Program-made: the position numbers and the translations under genes
Assembly (NCBI GenBank): GCA_947643665.1
Contig: CANRWW010000009.1
Span: 1-64,000 of the forward strand
DNA from: an uncultured Porphyromonadaceae bacterium
Lineage (GTDB): Bacteria; Bacteroidota; Bacteroidia; Bacteroidales; Muribaculaceae
DNA length: 64,000 nucleotides
Direction: 5' to 3'
Shown here: positions 53,154 to 63,279 of the stretch, one piece after another
Numbering within the stretch: position 1 is the first letter of the stretch
Layout: each line of letters begins with the position of its first letter
The notes under the pieces: model-generated
Databases searched by the model: none
The model's input: the letters and a program-made list of their open reading frames with translations, nothing else
What the model was told of the DNA's origin: nothing

Positions 53154-54254
53154 ATGGATAATTATACAATAGACAATTTCCACTCTTTTACCGAGTGGTT
53201 CGACCATCTGCTCAACGGGTGCATGCCCGGTTGGCTCGCCACGACGATTGAGTGTTTGCTTGTAGGAGTGGGACTGTTATTGGTCTATGCCCTCCTGGCG
53301 CTCTTCTATATCCTTTATGAGCGCAAGATATGTGCATATTTCCAGTGCCGCCTCGGACCGAACCGTGTGGGTCCATGGGGATTGCTTCAGAGTATGGCTG
53401 ATGCCGTGAAGATGCTGATAAAAGAGCTTATAGAATTGAAGCATATAGATAAATTCCTGTTTGCACTGGCTCCTTATCTGGTAATTATCGCTTCGATGAT
53501 AGGTTTTGCGGTTCTGCCATGGGGTAATGGTCTTCAGATAATAGACTTCAACATAGGTATTTTCTTCCTGATAGCCTGTTCATCAATCGGTGTGCTTGGA
53601 ATCCTGCTTGCCGGGTGGTCATCAAACAACAAGTTTACTCTTATCGGCGCTCTTCGTTCCGGTGCCCAAATGGTAAGTTATGAACTGTCTGTAGGACTTT
53701 CTATTCTTACAATGGTGGCTTTCGCCGGTACGATGGATGTCGTGAAAATTGTAGAAGCCCAGGCTGACCACTGGTTCATTTTTTCTGCACATATACCCGC
53801 AATCATAGCTTTTGTGATCTATATGATTGCCGGTACCGCAGAAACAAACCGTGGCCCGTTTGACCTTCCTGAAGCTGAAAGCGAGCTTACCGCCGGTTAT
53901 CATACGGAATATTCCGGTATCCATTTTGGTTTCTTCTATCTGGCCGAATATCTTAACTTGTTTATAGTGTCAGGTGTGGCGACTTTGATGTTCTTTGGCG
54001 GTTGGATGCCTTTCCGTGTTGCCGGATGGGACGGTTTCAATGAGATAATGGGATATATACCATCGGTTGTGTGGTTCCTGATGAAGTCTTTTGCACTTTC
54101 GTTTGTCATAATCTGGTTCAAATGGACATATCCCCGTCTCCGAATAGACCAGTTGCTGTCACTTGAATGGAAGTATCTTCTTCCTATAAATCTTGTGAAT
54201 CTGGTGCTGATGGTAATAATTATCTGGCAGGGTTGGTATTTCGGCAATTTTTAA
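53154..54254 (+). CDS. nuoH: NADH-quinone oxidoreductase subunit H
   Basis: 366 residues with eight membrane helices. The quinone-channel loop shows [20 protein letters not shown] (about 63-82), and the acidic loop [20 protein letters not shown] lies near residue 245. It connects the N2 cluster to the proton-pumping arm. It is the last nuo gene before the atp cluster; 88 bp separate it from atpD. Confidence 0.96.
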   Translation: MDNYTIDNFHSFTEWFDHLLNGCMPGWLATTIECLLVGVGLLLVYALLALFYILYERKICAYFQCRLGPNRVGPWGLLQSMADAVKMLIKELIELKHIDKFLFALAPYLVIIASMIGFAVLPWGNGLQIIDFNIGIFFLIACSSIGVLGILLAGWSSNNKFTLIGALRSGAQMVSYELSVGLSILTMVAFAGTMDVVKIVEAQADHWFIFSAHIPAIIAFVIYMIAGTAETNRGPFDLPEAESELTAGYHTEYSGIHFGFFYLAEYLNLFIVSGVATLMFFGGWMPFRVAGWDGFNEIMGYIPSVVWFLMKSFALSFVIIWFKWTYPRLRIDQLLSLEWKYLLPINLVNLVLMVIIIWQGWYFGNF

Positions 54255-54327
54255 AACCAGACATCTCCTTGCAGGGTATCAATTGCCTGTATATTGGAAA
54301 TATAGATAAAATAAAGAACACTCATAA

Positions 54328-55848
<1,521 letters not shown>

Positions 55849-55884
55849 TGCACTTACTAATATCATTTGCATCCAATCACACTT

Positions 55885-56118
55885 ATGACACTTAAAATCA
55901 TATCTGCCGAAAAGATACTGTTTGAAGGTGAGGCTTCCTCTGTCACGCTTCCCGGCGAGATGGGACAGTTTACTGTCCTGCCACATCATGCATCCCTTGT
56001 TTCCACGCTTGTCAGTGGAAAGATTTTATATAAATCCGGAACCGGGGAGCACTCTGTGGATGTGGCTGGCGGCATAGCCGATGTTGACAACGACGTTGTG
56101 TCGGTTTGTGTGTATTAA
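55885..56118 (+). CDS. atpC: F1Fo ATP synthase subunit epsilon, short form
   Basis: 77 residues from ATG 55885. A TTG 18 bases upstream is in frame. LKIISAEKILFEGEASSVTL, then GEMGQFTVLPHHASLVSTL identify the epsilon N-terminal beta-sandwich. The usual C-terminal helical hairpin (residues about 90-135 in E. coli) is absent, so inhibition of ATP hydrolysis by that hairpin cannot occur. Short epsilons are frequent in Bacteroidetes. It lies 36 bp after atpD. Confidence 0.9.
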   Translation: MTLKIISAEKILFEGEASSVTLPGEMGQFTVLPHHASLVSTLVSGKILYKSGTGEHSVDVAGGIADVDNDVVSVCVY

Positions 56119-56159
56119 TATTTTAAATCTGGTAACACTTACCATCCGTAACCTAAGAA

Positions 56160-57341
56160 ATGAAGCGTATTCTATTGATATTGGCTCTTATGGTCTCATT
56201 TTCGGCGTCGCTCTGTGCCTCGTCGGGAAATCTGGAAGAGAGTCTTGATAACAAACTCACCGATCAGCTTGAAAATGCCGAGGATGAGGCTCATCAGGAG
56301 AAGCCCGATCTTAAGGAGATCATTTTTGAGCATCTCGGTGACGGATATGGCTGGGAAGTGCCTTTCAACCATCATAAGCGTATTCCTCTTCCTGTGATCG
56401 TATGGGGCAAGGATGGCCTGCATGTGTTTTCTTCTTCACGTGTGACCCACGGGGATTCTTTCGTGGATGGCAATGCTGTCTTTAAGATCGCGACCGAGGG
56501 GGATTACAAAGGGAAAATAGTAGAGATAGTAGACGGCAAAGAATATAAGCCATGGGATTTTTCCATTACGAAAAATGTATGTGCCATATTCATCGCCTGC
56601 ATTATTGTGCTGTGGCTACTTATAGACCTTGCCAGATGGCATAAGAAGAATCCTTTTAAGGCTCCGCGGAAGACACGCGGTGCAGTGGAAAGCCTGGTCA
56701 CTTTCATATATGACGGGGTGATAAAGTCAACTCTGGGAGAAAAAGCGCCAAGATTCGCGCCCTATCTGCTTACGGTATTTTTCTTCATATTCTTTATGAA
56801 TCTTCTGGGGCTGATAGTTGTGTTCCCCGGAGGTGCCAATGTGACAGGTAATATCGCAGTCACTATGGTACTTGCCATAATGACATTCATTATGACCAAT
56901 TTCTTCGGCAACAAGCATTATTGGAAAGAGATCTTCTGGCCGGATGTGCCTATGTGGTTGAAGTTCCCCCTGCCTATCATGCCGGTGATTGAAATTTTCG
57001 GTATGTTTACAAAGCCGGCGGCTTTGACAGTGCGTCTGTTTGCCAATATGATGGGTGGCCATATGATAGTGCTGGTGCTGACTTTGCTGATCTTTATTTT
57101 TGGAGCCATGGGGGTTGCTGTGGCTGCGGGAACTTCCGTAGTGTCGGTAGCATTTTCGGTATTTATGCTTCTGATAGATGTGCTTGTCAGCTTTATACAG
57201 GCGTATGTATTCACGATGCTGTCCACCATATTCATTTCTCTTGCGCAAGAAGAACATCATGAGAAAGGTGAACATAACCACCCGGCGAATGATGTGAAAG
57301 GCGGGAAAGCTGTACCGGCGTCGGTGTCATCGGCAAAATGA
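56160..57341 (+). CDS. atpB: F1Fo ATP synthase subunit a
   Basis: 393 residues, longer than the typical 270. A signal peptide (1-20) and a periplasmic domain of about 120 residues precede the first membrane helix at about 140-160. The proton channel helix has the essential Arg in LTVRLFANMMGGH. The C-terminal tail is His-rich (HHEKGEHNHP). A long periplasmic N-terminus is common in Bacteroidetes. No AtpI/AtpZ gene precedes it. Confidence 0.95.
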   Translation: MKRILLILALMVSFSASLCASSGNLEESLDNKLTDQLENAEDEAHQEKPDLKEIIFEHLGDGYGWEVPFNHHKRIPLPVIVWGKDGLHVFSSSRVTHGDSFVDGNAVFKIATEGDYKGKIVEIVDGKEYKPWDFSITKNVCAIFIACIIVLWLLIDLARWHKKNPFKAPRKTRGAVESLVTFIYDGVIKSTLGEKAPRFAPYLLTVFFFIFFMNLLGLIVVFPGGANVTGNIAVTMVLAIMTFIMTNFFGNKHYWKEIFWPDVPMWLKFPLPIMPVIEIFGMFTKPAALTVRLFANMMGGHMIVLVLTLLIFIFGAMGVAVAAGTSVVSVAFSVFMLLIDVLVSFIQAYVFTMLSTIFISLAQEEHHEKGEHNHPANDVKGGKAVPASVSSAK

Positions 57342-57405
57342 TACGATATATAGTTTAGAAACAAATAACAATACAATAAATAACTCTCAAAAAACAAAAA
57401 CGACT

Positions 57406-57648
57406 ATGTTAGGATTGATTTTAGCAGCAGAAGCTCTCGTAGGTTTTGGCGCAGCTATCGGCGCGGCTATCTCGGCTATTGCAGCCGGTATCGGTATCGG
57501 TAAGATTGGTTCATCTGCCATGGAAGCTATCGCACGTCAGCCTGAAGCAGCCGGCGACATCCGTTCAAATATGATTGTGATCGCCGCTCTTGTGGAGGGT
57601 GTGGCTCTGTTCGCGGTTATTGTGGCTGTGCTTGCTTTATTTGTATGA
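57406..57648 (+). CDS. atpE: F1Fo ATP synthase subunit c
   Basis: 80 residues, two helices linked by the RQPEAAGDIRS loop. The ion-binding Glu is in ALVEGVALFA. The sodium-type residues of Ilyobacter c subunits (Gln in helix 1, Ser or Thr after the Glu) are replaced by Ile and Gly, which points to proton coupling. Forms the rotating ring. Followed by an unusual run of inverted repeats before atpF. Confidence 0.96.
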   Translation: MLGLILAAEALVGFGAAIGAAISAIAAGIGIGKIGSSAMEAIARQPEAAGDIRSNMIVIAALVEGVALFAVIVAVLALFV

Positions 57649-57654
57649 TATTTA

Positions 57655-57755
57655 AAACCGGAATGTATATGGCATCCGGTTTATAATAAAAAATACATTC
57701 CCCGGTGAAATTGGTGGCGGATGCTTTTGCATATCCGCCACCGGATATCCGGTGG
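57655..57755 (+). other. Cluster of overlapping inverted repeats between atpE and atpF
   Basis: Hairpin 1: AAACCGGA (57655-57662) with TCCGGTTT (57675-57682). A competing pair: GAATGTAT (57661-57668) with ATACATTC (57693-57700). Hairpin 2: GGTGGCGGAT (57713-57722) with ATCCGCCACC (57733-57742). Hairpin 3: CCACCGGATATCCGGTGG (57738-57755), a perfect palindrome sharing five bases with the 3' arm of hairpin 2. Hairpins 2 and 3 are mutually exclusive, as are hairpin 1 and the competing pair. The gap to atpF is 211 bp, much longer than most other gaps in the cluster. Confidence 0.65.
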
Positions 57756-57859
57756 TAGTTCATGAGAGGATACATATTTTCTCTCCATCATCAAATCGAC
57801 ATCCGCAAGGCATGGGCCTGCGGAGTGCTTAAAACAACGAATCTTTTGTTAAGACGTTT

Positions 57860-58357
57860 ATGGAACTGTTTAAAGTAGATTTCGGATTGACCATTTGGAT
57901 GTTCGTGGCTTTTGCGATCCTCCTGTTTATTTTGTGGAAATTCGCATGGCCTGCCATTCTCAAAGGTGTTGACAGTCGCGCCGATTTGATTGACAAGGGT
58001 GTGGAATATGCCCAGAATGCGAAGATCCGCCTTGACAATGCCAACGAAGAGGCCCGGCAATATGTGGCTGATGCCCGTCATCAGCAGGCTGATATAATTG
58101 CCGATGCCAATAAAATGAAAACACAGATCATTGAGGAGGCACGTGAAGAGGCGAAAAAAGAAGCGCAGAAAGTGTTGGACAGTGCAAAACTCAGCATTGA
58201 GCAAAGCCGTAAGGAAGCCGAAAAATCGCTTCGTGACGAGGTTAGCCGTTATGCCCTTGCAATTGCCGGCCAGGTTACCCGCGAACAATTGAAAGATGCA
58301 GAAGCGCAAAAACGCCTTGTCAACTCTCTTCTTGACGATATAGAAAAGAAAAACTAA
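57860..58357 (+). CDS. atpF: F1Fo ATP synthase subunit b
   Basis: 165 residues. One N-terminal membrane helix (about 10-30; LTIWMFVAFAILLFILWKFA) followed by a long charged coiled coil that forms the peripheral stalk. Single gene, no b' copy. Starts after the 211-bp structured gap and is followed 36 bp later by atpH. Confidence 0.94.
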   Translation: MELFKVDFGLTIWMFVAFAILLFILWKFAWPAILKGVDSRADLIDKGVEYAQNAKIRLDNANEEARQYVADARHQQADIIADANKMKTQIIEEAREEAKKEAQKVLDSAKLSIEQSRKEAEKSLRDEVSRYALAIAGQVTREQLKDAEAQKRLVNSLLDDIEKKN

Positions 58358-58393
58358 CTCTTTCAGCAACATTGATACTGTAGACTCACCGAT

Positions 58394-58936
58394 ATGAATG
58401 AAGGTCTGATTCCGAGACGTTATGCCAAGGCACTGCTGAAAGTCGCCGTGGAGAGACATGATGACAAGAAGCTCTATGAGATTATGCGGAGTTTGTGCGA
58501 CAGTTTTGTTGCTGCTCCTGAGCTTGAAGCTACATTGGCAAATCCTTTCATTGATTCTGAAAAGAAGATGGAGCTTCTGGCTACAGCTGCCGGTGCAGAT
58601 AAGTCTGTCTCCACGTTTTTTGACTTTTTGAAACTGTTGAAAAACAATAACCGTCTTGACATGGCTCGTGGAATAGCCCTCGCCTATGAGGATGATTATC
58701 GCGAAGCCAACGGTATATACCGGGTTGAAGTGGTGGCTGCGGCTCCGATGGACAAGACGGAGGAGGATCGTTTGAAAAAACTTATAGCAAGCCATCTCGG
58801 AGGTGGCACGATGGAATATACGTTCAAAGTGAATCCCGACCTTATCGGCGGTTTCACCGTAACCATCGGTTCTGAGAAACTTGATACCTCTGTCAAGAAC
58901 CAGCTTAAGCAGCTTCATCTGAAGTTGCTCGGTTGA
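58394..58936 (+). CDS. atpH: F1Fo ATP synthase subunit delta
   Basis: 180 residues, standard length. RRYAKALLKVAVER at the start, then NPFIDSEKKMELL, and the C-terminal TFKVNPDLIGGFTVTIGSEKLD motif are family features. It tops the F1 head and binds subunit b. A 7-bp hairpin lies in the 143-bp gap before atpA. Confidence 0.94.
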   Translation: MNEGLIPRRYAKALLKVAVERHDDKKLYEIMRSLCDSFVAAPELEATLANPFIDSEKKMELLATAAGADKSVSTFFDFLKLLKNNNRLDMARGIALAYEDDYREANGIYRVEVVAAAPMDKTEEDRLKKLIASHLGGGTMEYTFKVNPDLIGGFTVTIGSEKLDTSVKNQLKQLHLKLLG

Positions 58937-58944
58937 TATAACTC

Positions 58945-58962
58945 CTGTCAGTATCCTGACAG
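58945..58962 (+). other. Hairpin between atpH and atpA
   Basis: CTGTCAG (58945-58951) and CTGACAG (58956-58962) pair perfectly around a 4-nt loop. No T tract. It is probably an intercistronic RNA stem. Confidence 0.45.
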
Positions 58963-59079
58963 ATAATTACAATTCCGACATAGAAAAGCAAGTCTCCTCT
59001 GTAGTGAGTTATTTTTCTGCCAGAAGGGACATAATTATTAGACAAGAAACACTCTCTTACCTTATATAATCACAACAGA

Positions 59080-60654
59080 ATGATTAATCCAAGCGAGATA
59101 TCTGAAGTTTTAAAGCAACAGCTCGAGAACGTCAATAAGACAGTGGCTTTCGAGGAGGTAGGCACCGTGCTTGAGGTCGGCGACGGCGTGGCACATGTCT
59201 ATGGCCTTGACAACGTATGCGCAAACGAGCTTGTGGAGTTTGAAAACGGCGTAAAAGGTGTGGCACTCAACCTTGAAGAAAGCAACGTGGGCGTGATCCT
59301 GCTCAACGAAGTAGACAAGGTAACGGAGAACATGTCTGTGCGCCGCACCGGCGAAATCGCTTCCATTCCCGTTGGTGAGGGAGTGTTCGGCCGCGTGATC
59401 AATATCCTTGGCGAACCGATTGATGGTCGCGGTCCTATAGAAGGGAAACGCATACTTATGCCATTGGAGCGTAAAGCTCCCGGCGTTATTTTCCGTCAGC
59501 CTGTGAATCAGCCGCTGCAGACAGGCATCAAGGCAGTGGACTCCATGGTGCCTATCGGCCGTGGGCAACGTGAGCTTATAATTGGCGACCGCCAGATTGG
59601 CAAAACCGCCATCGCCATTGACACCATCATCAATCAAAAAAAGAATTTCGAAGAGGGTAAGCCTGTATATTGCATCTATGTGGCAATAGGGCAGAAGGCT
59701 TCTTCAGTGGCAGCTATAGTGGAAACTTTGCGTCAGCACGGTGCTTTGGATTACACATGCGTGGTTGCGGCAACCGCTTCCGACTCGGCTGCGATGCGTT
59801 ATTATTCACCATTTGCTGGTGTCGCTATAGGTGAGTTCATACGCGATACAGGGCGCGATGCTCTTATCGTATATGATGACTTGTCCAAACAGGCGGTCGC
59901 ATATCGCGAGATCTCACTGATCCTCAAGCGTCCTTCCGGCCGTGAGGCATATCCCGGCGATATTTTCTATCTGCATTCGCGTTTGCTTGAGCGTGCAGCC
60001 AAGATCATAAACAACCAGAAAGTGGCAGAGGCCATGAACGACCTTCCTGCAGTACTCAAACCTATGGTCAAAGGTGGCGGTTCACTTACGGCGCTTCCGA
60101 TTATCGAGACCCAGGCGGGCGACGTTTCAGCTTATATTCCTACCAATGTGATTTCAATTACGGATGGCCAGATATATCTTGAGACTGCCTTGTTCAACCG
60201 TGGTATCCGTCCTGCTATCAATGTAGGTATTTCTGTAAGCCGTGTGGGTGGTAACGCGCAGATTAAGTCTATGAAGAAAGTTGCCGGTACACTCAAGATT
60301 GATCAGGCACAGTTCCGTGAGCTTGAGTCATTCACAAAGTTCGGTGGCGATATAGATCCTGTTACGGCACGTGTGATTGACCGTGGCCGTAAGAATGAAC
60401 GTTTGCTCATTCAGCCCCAGTATAAACCTTGGGCGGTGGAAGATGAGGTTGCTGTCATATATTGCGGTGTAAACGGTTTGCTTGGAAATGTGCCTGTTGA
60501 CAAGGTTGCGGAGTTCCAGGACGCACTGTTGCAGCTTCTCCATGCCAAATATCAGGCTGATGTGCTTGATGTGATCCGTGCAGGAAAACTCACAGACGAT
60601 TGCACTGCCAAACTTACGGCTGCTGCTAATGAAGTGGCTGCGCGTTACGCTTGA
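59080..60654 (+). CDS. atpA: F1Fo ATP synthase subunit alpha
   Basis: 524 residues. [19 protein letters not shown] is the nucleotide-binding P-loop (about 170-188), and [17 protein letters not shown] the alpha signature. The non-catalytic partner of beta in F1. The C-terminus is about 15 residues longer than in E. coli. Coding sequence is contiguous and in frame. Confidence 0.97.
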   Translation: MINPSEISEVLKQQLENVNKTVAFEEVGTVLEVGDGVAHVYGLDNVCANELVEFENGVKGVALNLEESNVGVILLNEVDKVTENMSVRRTGEIASIPVGEGVFGRVINILGEPIDGRGPIEGKRILMPLERKAPGVIFRQPVNQPLQTGIKAVDSMVPIGRGQRELIIGDRQIGKTAIAIDTIINQKKNFEEGKPVYCIYVAIGQKASSVAAIVETLRQHGALDYTCVVAATASDSAAMRYYSPFAGVAIGEFIRDTGRDALIVYDDLSKQAVAYREISLILKRPSGREAYPGDIFYLHSRLLERAAKIINNQKVAEAMNDLPAVLKPMVKGGGSLTALPIIETQAGDVSAYIPTNVISITDGQIYLETALFNRGIRPAINVGISVSRVGGNAQIKSMKKVAGTLKIDQAQFRELESFTKFGGDIDPVTARVIDRGRKNERLLIQPQYKPWAVEDEVAVIYCGVNGLLGNVPVDKVAEFQDALLQLLHAKYQADVLDVIRAGKLTDDCTAKLTAAANEVAARYA

Positions 60655-60758
60655 AAACCGTTCCGGCAGGAATAGGGGAACGCAGTTGATGCTATAGCAT
60701 ACTGTATCTTGTGATATGTAAACAAAGGAACATCACCATAGATTTTAATTGACCGTAA

Positions 60759-61640
60759 ATGGCAACACTAAGAGAATTAAAAGGACGAATAGGCTCCGTG
60801 GCGTCATCGGAGAAGATCACCGGCGCCATGAAGATGATTTCGTCGGCCAAAATGCACAAGGCTGAACAGGCTTTGAAGCAGTTGAGGCCATTCCGTGACC
60901 AGATAGAAACAATAATAGCAAATCTACTGAGTTCAGACGCCGTATTTTCGTCACCGCTTATGACTGTACGTCCGGTGCAGAATATCGCTATTGTTGTATG
61001 GGGGTCTGATGACGGTCTGTGTGGTGCCTATAACGTAAACATATTCAAGCAGTTGTTGCAGGTACTCAATGGTTACCGCCAATCACTTCCGTCCGATGTG
61101 GCCATTACTGTGTTGCCAGTGGGCAGCAAGATCGCAAAAGCGGCATCCAAGATTGGGCTGCAAGGCGTAAAAGTAGAGGCTCTCTCAGGTGTTGATTCCA
61201 AAAGTACAGATTCGAAAGTGCGTGATTTCGCATGGGATCTGAGAGATGCTTTCCTAAGTGGCAGATATGACCGTGTGGAGATGCTTTATATGTCATTTAA
61301 GAGCATAAGCCGCCAGAGGGTGGAGCATCAGCAGCTTTTACCGGTGACATATGATGCATTTGCCGGCACTTTGGGTAAGGCTACTGCAAAGCCATATATT
61401 TTCGAGCCTTCTCCAGAAGTGATATTCACCCGCATCCTTCCGATGTATCTTCTTGCGATGGTGCAGGATGTGTTTACCGAGAACCGTGCAAGTGAACAGG
61501 CCGCGCGTGTCATGGCAATGCAAAGTGCCAATGACAATGCAAAGAAACTGCGTGAACAACTCAATTTGGAATATAATAAACTGCGTCAGCAGGCTATTAC
61601 AACTGAACTTCTAGACATACTGGGAGGTCAGGTAAGATAA
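60759..61640 (+). CDS. atpG: F1Fo ATP synthase subunit gamma
   Basis: 293 residues. N-terminal helix ATLRELKGRIGSVASSEKIT and C-terminal NAKKLREQLNLEYNKLRQQA form the rotor coiled coil; SDDGLCGAYNVN is the conserved middle motif. Last gene of the atp cluster, followed by a 10-bp-stem hairpin at 61642-61671 and a promoter-like box before nuoI. Confidence 0.95.
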   Translation: MATLRELKGRIGSVASSEKITGAMKMISSAKMHKAEQALKQLRPFRDQIETIIANLLSSDAVFSSPLMTVRPVQNIAIVVWGSDDGLCGAYNVNIFKQLLQVLNGYRQSLPSDVAITVLPVGSKIAKAASKIGLQGVKVEALSGVDSKSTDSKVRDFAWDLRDAFLSGRYDRVEMLYMSFKSISRQRVEHQQLLPVTYDAFAGTLGKATAKPYIFEPSPEVIFTRILPMYLLAMVQDVFTENRASEQAARVMAMQSANDNAKKLREQLNLEYNKLRQQAITTELLDILGGQVR

Positions 61641-61641
61641 A

Positions 61642-61671
61642 ACATGGCATATGGATCATCCTATGCCATGT
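61642..61671 (+). terminator. Hairpin at the atpG-nuoI boundary
   Basis: ACATGGCATA (61642-61651) pairs perfectly with TATGCCATGT (61662-61671), starting one base after the atpG stop. It has no strong T tract, so termination may be partial. Confidence 0.5.
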
Positions 61672-61686
61672 ACACAGTGAAAAAAG

Positions 61687-61694
61687 TAATTTTG
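61687..61694 (+). promoter_or_regulatory. -7 promoter element before nuoI
   Basis: TAATTTTG matches TAnnTTTG and lies about 20 bp before the nuoI ATG. The -33 position is not a clear TTTG. It could let the nuoI-L part be transcribed separately. Confidence 0.4.
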
Positions 61695-61713
61695 TACATT
61701 TTATAATATTAAA

Positions 61714-62412
61714 ATGGGTAGTGTAAAAGAATATTTTTCATCCTTAGGGAAAGGTGTCGCAAGTCTTGTAAAAGGGCTTGAAGTCACAGGCAAGGAGTTT
61801 GTCACCCCTAAGATTACAGAAAGATACCCTGAGAACCGCGACAACATGCACGTGGCCCAGCGGTTTCGTGCCACTCTAGAGTTCATATATGACGAAGAGG
61901 GGAACCACCGTTGTATAGCTTGCGGCACATGTGAGAGGAACTGTCCCAACGGTACCATATCTGTAGGTACGAAAATGATAGAGACCTGGGACGGTAAAAA
62001 GAAGAAAAAACTTGATCGTTACATCTATGACCTTGGAAGTTGCACTTTCTGCCAACTTTGCGTGACTACATGTCCTACCAATGCCATAAGGTTCAACAAC
62101 GATTTCGAACAAGCCGTCTTTACCCGTGACAAACTTGTAAAGCTGCTTAATTATCTTCCTGAAAAGCCTGAGCCGGAACCAACCCCAGAGCAGCGGGCGA
62201 AATTTGAGGAAGAGAAAAAACTAAAGGCTGAGGCTGCGAAGGCTGCCGCTACAGCGCCTGCTGTTCAGCTTGACGAGAAGGCGCTGAAAGCTATTGAAGC
62301 TGCTGCCGGTGATCCTGAGAAACAAGCCAAGTTGCGTGCTGCGTTTGAAAAGGCCGCACGTCTGAAAGCAGAGAAAGCTGCTGCCAAAAATTCAGAAGAA
62401 ACAAAAAAGTAA
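61714..62412 (+). CDS. nuoI: NADH-quinone oxidoreductase subunit I with an extended tail
   Basis: 232 residues. Two 4Fe-4S motifs are complete: CIACGTCERNCP (Cys67, 70, 73, 77) and CTFCQLCVTTCP (Cys110, 113, 116, 120). The core ends near residue 150. The remaining 80 residues are a Lys/Glu/Ala-rich low-complexity tail (PEPEPTPEQRAKFEEEKKLK, then EKALKAIEAAAG), longer than in most NuoI. It might help dock another protein where the NADH module is missing. Start of the second nuo segment. Confidence 0.94.
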   Translation: MGSVKEYFSSLGKGVASLVKGLEVTGKEFVTPKITERYPENRDNMHVAQRFRATLEFIYDEEGNHRCIACGTCERNCPNGTISVGTKMIETWDGKKKKKLDRYIYDLGSCTFCQLCVTTCPTNAIRFNNDFEQAVFTRDKLVKLLNYLPEKPEPEPTPEQRAKFEEEKKLKAEAAKAAATAPAVQLDEKALKAIEAAAGDPEKQAKLRAAFEKAARLKAEKAAAKNSEETKK

Positions 62413-62421
62413 CATAGATTT

Positions 62422-62934
62422 ATGGAATCAGTAGGAAGTATCATCGTCTACACGATAATCACTTTGGCGATTGTCGTTTGCTCGGTGCTTGCTGTCACCA
62501 CACGCAAGATTTTGCGTGCGGCCACTTACTTGCTGTTTGCCCTTTTTGCTACCGCCGCCCTCTATTTCAAACTTGATTATGAGTTTCTGGGTGCCGTGCA
62601 GATAGCGGTATACGCAGGCGGTATAGTGGTGTTGTTCGTGTTTTCGATTCTGCTCACGAGCCAACCGGGTGACAACAGTGCCAAATTAGCCTCCAAAAAG
62701 CGTGCCTTGGGTTTCATTGGAGCCCTTTCCATGCTTCTTGTCGCAGGCTATTCGCTTGTAAGCCGTGCCTCGTTCCTGACGGCAACAGCTTCAGGCGATA
62801 ATCCTGTAATGAAAGAGATCGGCACAGCACTCATGGGCACCGGCCACGGAGAGTACCTGCTCCCGTTCGAGGCTATCAGCGTGTTGCTGCTTGCATGTAT
62901 AATCGGTGGCGTAGTTATCGCCCGCAAACGATAA
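62422..62934 (+). CDS. nuoJ: NADH-quinone oxidoreductase subunit J
   Basis: 170 residues with five membrane helices (about 5-25, 30-48, 54-77, 92-112, 142-165). ATYLLFALFATAALYFKLDY and YAGGIVVLFVFSILLTSQPG are family features. Part of the proton-conducting membrane arm. Nine bp after nuoI. Confidence 0.94.
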   Translation: MESVGSIIVYTIITLAIVVCSVLAVTTRKILRAATYLLFALFATAALYFKLDYEFLGAVQIAVYAGGIVVLFVFSILLTSQPGDNSAKLASKKRALGFIGALSMLLVAGYSLVSRASFLTATASGDNPVMKEIGTALMGTGHGEYLLPFEAISVLLLACIIGGVVIARKR

Positions 62935-62952
62935 AGGAGGGATAGAAAGATC

Positions 62953-63264
62953 ATGGAACTTACAATGATTTACTACCTTATACCGAGCCTCATCATGTTT
63001 TGTTGCGGTGTATATGGGTTCATCACCCGCCGAAACATGATTGCTATCCTCATTTCGCTTGAGCTTATGCTTAATGCGGTTGACATCAATTTTGTGGTAT
63101 TCAACCGTTTCCTGTTTCCCGGTGAGATGGAGGGTATGTTTTTCACGCTGTTCGCCATAGGTCTGGCTGCGGCAGAGACGGCTCTTGCCATTGCGATTAT
63201 CATAAATGTGTTCCGCGTGTCAAATAGTATAGATGTGCGTGACGTAAATAAAATGAAACATTAA
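62953..63264 (+). CDS. nuoK: NADH-quinone oxidoreductase subunit K
   Basis: 103 residues with three helices. GFITRRNMIAILISLELMLN and GLAAAETALAIAIIINVFR contain the two conserved membrane glutamates of the proton path. An alternative start six codons in is possible. It is 15 bp before nuoL. Confidence 0.95.
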   Translation: MELTMIYYLIPSLIMFCCGVYGFITRRNMIAILISLELMLNAVDINFVVFNRFLFPGEMEGMFFTLFAIGLAAAETALAIAIIINVFRVSNSIDVRDVNKMKH

Positions 63265-63279
63265 AGCCATTGCGCCGAT

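Noticed and set aside
57791-58918. 375-residue open frame on the minus strand opposite atpF/atpH
   Set aside because: It covers two clear ATP synthase genes on the plus strand, has no recognisable domain or start context, and is explained by codon bias of the real genes.
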